Source of the DNA: Tigriopus japonicus
Lineage: Eukaryota > Arthropoda > Copepoda > Harpacticoida > Harpacticidae
Assembly (NCBI GenBank): GCA_010645155.1
Contig: JAAGOF010000104.1
Span: forward strand, 2,902,640-2,966,639
DNA: 64,000 nt
Direction: 5' to 3'
This document shows positions 59,001 to 64,000 of the stretch, piece by piece. The notes beneath the pieces are model-generated. The model ran no database searches and was not told the DNA's origin. It saw only the letters and a list, made by a program, of their open reading frames with translations. The position numbers and the translations under genes are program-made. Every line of letters begins with the position of its first letter. Position 1 is the first letter of the stretch.

Positions 59001-60607
59001 AGTTAGGAAGCTAATTTCGAATAGAGAAGGCCCCCAACGTGCTTCAAACTTCTTGCTGTTTCTCTACTTTCTTCATTTTATAGAGCGTCAAGTTCTTTTG
59101 GCGTTTTCTTATCAAATTAGTTTGGACCACATGGGAATGATCTGATAAGATCAGCTTTGCCCACTTCTACTGCAGTCTCAGGTCTTGGCAAACATTTCTA
59201 GACATGAATGTGGTCTTTGTGAAATGGTTCGTTCTCCTCTACTTTCGGTCATCATTATTTTAATTGATATGGGACCGGAGCAAACTTTGTTTGGAAGTGG
59301 AGGCCTCAACTTGTCGAATTGAAGGACGTTTTTCCTCCTTGCATTCACAATGAGGAGCTAAATTGGAAGGTCCAAATTAAATATTCAAGACCTGTCATGT
59401 GCCTTAGCCATCGTCACATTCTGCCAGAATTTTCCTCTTCTTTCTTCTATGGCCTCGAGAAAAATTGGCTTGGCCTAGTACTCATTGCCTTGCTTGGGAA
59501 GAACTTCTCAGGATAACTTATACGAGGATGCACATGCATAAGAGGCCAAGTGACAGGTATGAAGACTCCAGGTATCGAGGTCATTTTGAAAAAAAAAAGA
59601 AAATAGTTGCCTGCTTTTTGACGCGGCTCATTTTGTTTATGCGCGTTTTGTGTAAAAATCGAATCGAACCTTTCTTTTAATTATACTTCTTAGGTTGCCA
59701 AAAGGGGCTATGTATACACTCTTTTGACTTGAAATTGAAACTGCTGAAACGTGTCTACATGACTATCACAGGGATCTTAACATTGAAATCCAAAATCGTT
59801 GTTTTTTGATCAGGTCTTGTTTAAATCAATTTCCTAGGCAAGTGACCAATAAAAAGGGTCAATTCTAAGTGGTGGAAAGAAAACCTTGCTATCTCGTTTT
59901 TAAAGGTTTGGTAAAAATTGCAAGATATTGTCGAAGTCCGAACTTAATAGTCATCAAAAACGACCCTTTGTTTCAAACTTTTCTTCAGAGAGAAAGCACA
60001 TGAGTGAGCAAAGTTTTAGCTCCAATCACATGTAGACAACTGTATCAATACAGAAAAGTTTATCATTGGAAATTTGACAGAGAGCAATCCATCACATGGC
60101 CTTGAAGAATTGACGAAACACAGTTTGGTTCTGTCAAGAATTCCCAAATTTATTTTTAGAATCGTGTACTCATCGAGGCCTTAAAAGTGTTACCAGGGTT
60201 TGGTTGAATCTTAATGATGTTCTAATTGCTGGCTGCTCAGATCAAGGCCAAAAATAGACACGAAACAAACACTATGACGTCAGTGTTGAAGTCAATTGAT
60301 TGACCTCTTTCTACAAGCGAATTCCTTTTCTTTGTCATTCCTAGTATAATTAATCAGACCGAGTACATTCATCATCATTACCTTTGGTGAGTAGATGGTG
60401 AGCAAGTTTGACTTTGGAAAAGTTCCCGGTTCCAATCTCGTTCTTGAAGCGATAAAATCCGATTCGTTTGCCCAAAGCGAACTCCTTTTTGGCTTCCTCA
60501 TCGTGTATTTGTTGCCATTGAAGACGCTGGTATAACGAATCCACGGTCTTCACCGTTGGATCGCTGAATGGCAAACTCGAAATATTTGAACCTCGACGAT
60601 CGGCCAT
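55841..60607 (-). CDS. NIM1K: NIM1-type serine/threonine protein kinase (six exons)
   Basis: The coding segments are 60607-60382, 58979-58868, 57184-57028, 56924-56754, 56646-56135 and 56045-55841. All junctions are GT-AG and in frame, giving 460 residues (vertebrate NIM1K has about 436). Landmarks: [10 protein letters not shown] glycine loop (about 59-68), VAVK lysine 81, HRDIKAEN with catalytic Asp174, DFG 192-194, [13 protein letters not shown] with Thr208, the position phosphorylated by LKB1 in AMPK-related kinases, and VDIWALG (231-237). After the kinase domain come TLEHLGIT (360-367) and a C-terminal HSKFCNLL, both matching the NIM1 family tail and separating it from AMPK, MARK and SIK. 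It should be a cytosolic protein kinase. The start chosen is ATG 60607; an upstream exon may extend it. Confidence 0.95.
56135..56646 (-). CDS. NIM1K: NIM1K exon: C-lobe and family tail
   Basis: Acceptor TTGCTTGCAG, then [31 protein letters not shown], the C-lobe with [12 protein letters not shown], and [10 protein letters not shown] and GTFRIIQH of the NIM1 tail. Reading on past the donor AG|GTAATT would give an immediate TAA, so a shorter protein would result from intron retention. Confidence 0.95.
56754..56924 (-). CDS. NIM1K: NIM1K exon: catalytic and activation loops
   Basis: Exactly 57 codons from acceptor CTCCCGCAG to donor TTCGAG|GTACTT. It carries [22 protein letters not shown] and [16 protein letters not shown], so all catalytic residues expected of an active kinase are present. 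Confidence 0.96.
57028..57184 (-). CDS. NIM1K: NIM1K exon: hinge region
   Basis: Acceptor TTTTCTAG, then [20 protein letters not shown] with the hinge [10 protein letters not shown], to IASAVSYM and donor ATG|GTGAGT. The 1.68-kb intron before it holds a 32-bp minisatellite and a palindromic MITE. Confidence 0.95.
57841..58104. repeat. 32-bp minisatellite in a NIM1K intron
   Basis: Eight consecutive units of exactly 32 bp (unit ATTCGTCTTTTTTCGTCTAA plus TCAGGCAATTCT) begin at 57841 and end in a partial ninth at 58097. The unit itself contains TTCGTCT twice. A decayed earlier unit lies just upstream (about 57823-57840). Confidence 0.93.
58357..58510. mobile_element. Palindromic MITE, copy 6, inside a NIM1K intron
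   Basis: The ends TGGGGCCCGG and TTTCCGGGCC and the arms TGTTGTGGAGCGGAAAGTCC and GGGATTTTTGCTCCACAGCA pair along most of the 154 bp. The centre contains GTCAGCTGAC and TCAGCTGACA. I see no 10-bp duplication. Confidence 0.85.
58868..58979 (-). CDS. NIM1K: NIM1K exon: VAVK lysine and alpha-C helix
   Basis: Acceptor CTTCCGCAG, then [14 protein letters not shown], the alpha-C Glu in LNREIRTM, and LSHPALI to donor ATAAG|GTGAGA. The previous intron is about 1.4 kb. Confidence 0.95.
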
Positions 60608-60609
60608 TT
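60382..60609 (-). CDS. NIM1K: NIM1K exon 1 (or 2): N-terminus and glycine loop
   Basis: From ATG 60607: [17 protein letters not shown], then [17 protein letters not shown] with the glycine loop, ending LLTK before donor AAAG|GTAATG (phase 1). Two bases upstream of the ATG is an acceptor TTCTTTCAG, so the exon can also begin at 60609 and be spliced to an upstream coding exon. Confidence 0.92.
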
Positions 60610-62311
60610 CTGAAAGAATTTGGGTTAGATCTGTTCCAGCCTTTTCCGGAGTGGATCCTTTTGTTCCACCCAAGTAATATTTTTATCAAGAAGGCGCAGT
60701 TTTCGGTTAATGATCCGGAGACTCAAAATGATGACATTTGGCAACGGAGGGCAGTAATGTGACCGGCTAAGGAAAAGGCCAAAGGACAAAGGTCGTCGGA
60801 AATGAAAAAAGAAAACTCAGCGAACACTTTTTTTTCTTTAACTCACGATAACTCACAATCCAAGATGGAAGAAAAGTCAAGGATGCAATTTGGATGCGCA
60901 GAAATAGAGGTAAGGAGCCATTTTACTTTGGCTCATGGTTAATTTTCGCATGTTATCAGCTTTGGATTTTGACACTACGGAATCTTTTTCTGTTTCTTGA
61001 TCAAGGAACTCCTAAAAGACTCAAGCTAAGAACGAGAATGATCGTTTACTATTTTAACCAACCAGTCATTTTTCAATTTCTTTGCGTGAGTTGGCATCTG
61101 TGCTATCAAGAACTCTTGTTTCAAGTTTCAATGTAGTCAAATGTCGTTTCTGGTTAAAACAACATATCAGGGTGGGATCATTCGCTTGCTGATGAAAGAC
61201 CATGTACTAGTTCCTTGAACTGTTAAATCTCAAGTTCGATTGAGAACAACAATGAGAGCAGGATTTAAAGATTACTCGATGTAAGAACATCTCTTGACAT
61301 GAGAATACTTTTACCGGTGATCAAAATACACTTGTACATTCAGAAAATAGATGACAAAAGACAAACTCTTGAAACCAAAAAGGTGCTCCTGCGTTTCAAG
61401 ACAAGCACAAGAAGGAAAGTGATTTGGATAAGCGTGGTTGGCCGAATTCAGCTAGGGATTCTTGGGGCCAAATGGCTAGGGATGTGCCAGAGCCCTGACT
61501 CAACCTCCGCCAAACCAAACTTGGTGAAAATTGTCAAAAATTGTCAAAAATACCCACACTACGTTCAAATTTTGGATTTTAAACAAGCTGGGATCAAATG
61601 ACAGAAGAGCTCTTCCCTTCCGAAGTAAACTCAAAATCTGAAAATCCCAAGCCAAAGATTTGACCTATCTCCAACCATTTGGTTCCACAAATCTGTAGCT
61701 AAATTATTCCGATTATGCATATCCATTCTTAGCACTAACCTCGTTTTCCAGAGCTTAGTGGTTCGCTTTTTGCTTTTCGTGTATGTTTGGATCGTATTAT
61801 TGTGTAGGTTTTGCTGATCTATTACATTATGCTGTATTTTTTATGTTAAGATGTACAAGTCAGCAGGATATAGATTCACTTTCGAAGACTACGATTTGTC
61901 AAAATTGGATAACGGTGATTAGGGATTTGAACAGAAAAGCGCTACGGTAATTCAATCTTATTTTGGATCTTGGTGGAGGTCTCAAAAGAAGCCTTTTCTG
62001 ATTTGCGTAATCTTCTAGGGATAAACTGCTTTGCAAATCTTTGGTCGTTGCAGGTGCTATCATTCACGCACGCAATGATCCTTTTAGGATAAAAATATAG
62101 CACTTTTTAGAATTAGACAGAATCTCAAAGATCCTTTCTAATTCAAGGGAACACCTTTTATAATCTGACAATCAAACTTCAGCAATGAAACGTCTATCTC
62201 AAATGTCTCGATCATATTCCCTATCCTTGGGTGTATGCCTCCGACATCTTATCGTGAAAACCATGGTGTTTCTAAGATTCTATTACGGTAAATAAAATTT
62301 GAGATGCTCAC
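60610..62311. other. Probable 5' region or first intron of NIM1K
   Basis: No coding sequence is supportable. If the exon at 62312-62549 is part of the gene this is its first intron (about 1.7 kb); otherwise it is leader or promoter. Confidence 0.4.
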
Positions 62312-62549
62312 TCAGATGTTCAGATGAGAGGGAAGTAGCCCTCAATTGGGCTTGGGCTTTTTGTGAGTGATTGTTGGACGATAGGGGAACTGCCCCCACA
62401 GCGCCATTGGCACCTTTCCGAACATCACTACCCTGTGAGCTTCGTCCCAAGGAGACAGCTGAAGATCGGCTGGAGGTCCCTTGAACCACATCCAAACGTG
62501 AGGAGCCGTGTCTTCGGTAGTAGTAGTCGGTCTTCAAGTCATTCACCAT
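62312..62549 (-). CDS. Possible N-terminal coding exon of NIM1K
   Basis: From ATG at 62549 in a good context (AAGGATGG) the frame reads MVNDLKTDYYYRRHGSSRLD, SSRSSAVSLGRSSQGSDVRK and SLSSEHL, to a donor CTGA|GTGAGC at 62312. It exits with one codon base (A). The acceptor at 60610 supplies AA, completing a Lys codon directly before the Met at 60607, so the joint is in frame and would give a kinase of about 540 residues with a Ser/Arg-rich N-terminal extension. Third codon positions are C/G-rich. Reading on past the donor, the frame stops 23 bp downstream, so it could also be the end of another gene. Vertebrate NIM1 lacks such an extension as far as I know. Confidence 0.5.
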
Positions 62550-63365
62550 CCTTATCAAGGTTCATCGCTTCTAGCCTTCACGGAATACGTCGACCTTTCC
62601 TTGAGGACTTTTACGTGTGTGTACGCCACTCTTCTTTTGGAGGAAAAGGCCAACTTTTAGTTTTGAGACAGGCTCTGAAATTGAAAATGGAAATGGACTT
62701 TTGGACAAGGCAGAGGTCACTTCTCATTTGAAATGGGAGATGAATAGATCCCCAAGAGACTTTCTTGTCTTGTTATGAAAGTACCCTTATGAAAGATCGA
62801 GTATCTCAAACTCAAACGAGATTTAGACTGAAGTAAAGGTGTTTTGTCCATTAAATTCGAAATAAAAGAGGCCAGACCTCGAAACTGGCTTTTTGGCACT
62901 CGAACTCGAAAATTTCGAGGGAAAACAAGAATTATTTGGTTGATTTTTAATTCGGAATACAAAGCGAACACGACACAAAAACATGAGACTTTTTCAACAG
63001 AGTCTATTTTTGTTGTTTCCCATATCTCATTTCGCAAGCCAAATGACCTCTTTGGTGGGAATATAAAGAAACCAAGCATTCAGATGTAATGTAAGGTTGT
63101 CTTCATTGTAAAAGATAAAGTCATAACATGGATTTTTTTTACATTTTTTTGTTAAGATAAATAATCTTGTCTCTCAACAAAATAAACATTACGCTAAGGT
63201 CTCAAAACCAACAATATATTTGAGTCCCTTTTGAGGACCAGCCATATTAGTTTCTGGCTCGACCTTATCGAGGAATACTCCCTAGGCTATCTATCCATCA
63301 ATTAGTGGGGAAAGATAGACCCCTAGAGTTTGGAAGCCCTTGGGAGTGTTAAGATGACTTCTTAC
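62550..63365. other. Non-coding stretch
   Basis: A minus-strand frame of 120 codons (62717-63079) shows no codon bias or family likeness. There is nothing else to report. Confidence 0.4.
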
Positions 63366-63499
63366 CCTAAGAGATGTGGGCTCCATTTGAAGAAGAGCAC
63401 GGCCGATGTCGTACTTCTTTGTCCCTTCAGCCTCTTCTTTGAACAATAGTTGAAAAGCCAACCAGGAATGCTGTTGATTCACAGCAAGTTGTTCAATGC
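63366..63499 (-). CDS. Internal coding exon of an unrecognised gene
   Basis: This is a 134-bp exon between acceptor ATTGGCTTAG and a strong donor CTTAGG|GTAAGA. In frame it reads IEQLAVNQQHSWLAFQLLFK followed by EEAEGTKKYDIGRALLQMEP and TSLR. It enters after one base of a codon and leaves in phase 0. The helical, mixed-charge sequence looks like part of a conserved intracellular protein, but I cannot name the family. The neighbouring exon at 62312-62549 cannot follow it directly, because its frame is closed by TGA just upstream of its ATG. The rest of the gene must lie right of the window and in short exons I did not find. Confidence 0.55.
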
Positions 63500-64000
63500 C
63501 TAAGCCAATAGGGTTTGTGTGTGTTTAAAGAAGTTTCCGGACGGTGGACGAAGGCCCTCGAGGGTTATGAAATATTAATCCATTGTAGTAATTGTAACCT
63601 TGCTCCGTCTTCGTCCGGCGCTGATCAAGTGGGTTTGGTTGTCCTACATGGTCAAGGCTTTCAGGCCTTTCCTTGAACCTGAATATCAAAGGCCAACGAG
63701 GGCCTAATATGTCTCATTTGCCTAGAGGTGAGTAGGAATCGCCCGTTGCAAGTATGAAAATCGATTGATTGTGGAGGAAGGAAGACGAGAGGACGCGCTT
63801 GGAGGCTCCAAGTGGACTGAACAGCGTGGTCACTCAGCCTTTGATGGGGGATTGAAAGGCCCCAAAAGTCTGACCATTAACACGAAGTGCTTTGGCCTTT
63901 AAATTACTCAAACGAGCGAGGCAATCACTCTCCATGCCCCCGTTGTTCAAGAAAGAAGAAGACTGTTACATTCTCACGATGGCCTTCAAAAAAGGACTGG
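63500..64000. other. Non-coding stretch to the window edge
   Basis: No exon with both splice sites is seen here. It may be intron of the gene with the exon at 63366-63499. Confidence 0.35.

Noticed and set aside
62717..63079. 120-codon minus-strand frame as the next exon of the gene at 63.4 kb
   Set aside because: No suitable acceptor in phase and no coding bias.
1..64000. CRISPR array, bacterial operon or phage module
   Set aside because: The genes have spliceosomal introns and the repeats are transposons and satellites; nothing bacterial is present.

Overview
This window looks like nuclear DNA of an animal. It is gene-sparse and about 40% GC by eye, with coding exons broken by GT-AG introns, long AT-rich stretches without open frames, microsatellites, a minisatellite and many small non-autonomous DNA transposons. 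An arthropod, perhaps a crustacean, is my best guess, but the sequence alone does not fix the taxon. All convincing genes are on the minus strand.

Right end (55.8-62.6 kb): one gene can be assembled completely. It is a NIM1-type serine/threonine kinase (NIM1K, AMPK-related family) with six exons between 60607 and 55841, joined in frame for 460 residues. It carries the glycine loop, VAVK lysine, HRD, DFG, the NTFCGSP activation segment, APE and the family C-terminus. A further exon at 62549-62312 could extend the N-terminus in frame to about 540 residues. A lone exon at 63499-63366, with good splice sites, belongs to an unrecognised gene.

Left and middle (2-54 kb): isolated serine/proline/arginine-rich coding exons lie on the minus strand at 2.3-2.6, 9.4-9.85, 10.1-10.9, 31.2-31.4, 39.1-39.8 and 53.7-54.0 kb. 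Several begin with ATG and end at a donor in the same phase (two bases of a codon). They could be alternative first exons of one long gene whose shared body lies beyond the left edge; I could not name the product.

Mobile DNA is the most distinctive content. It comprises: (i) a palindromic MITE family of about 150 bp, six copies, three with exact 10-bp target-site duplications (TSDs); (ii) a 240-bp element made of AGGTCA-bearing tandem repeats, also with a 10-bp duplication; (iii) two inverted 707/708-bp hAT-type elements with exact 8-bp duplications, one nested inside (iv) a second hAT-type MITE family (two copies); (v) a 322-bp hAT MITE with CAGGGGTTCTCAACC ends; (vi) a broken Tc1/mariner copy; (vii) an 805-bp hAT-like relic; (viii) a tRNA-derived SINE family (two copies) and a tandem pair of class II tRNA-like units. 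The rest, in pieces of several kb, shows no supportable gene.
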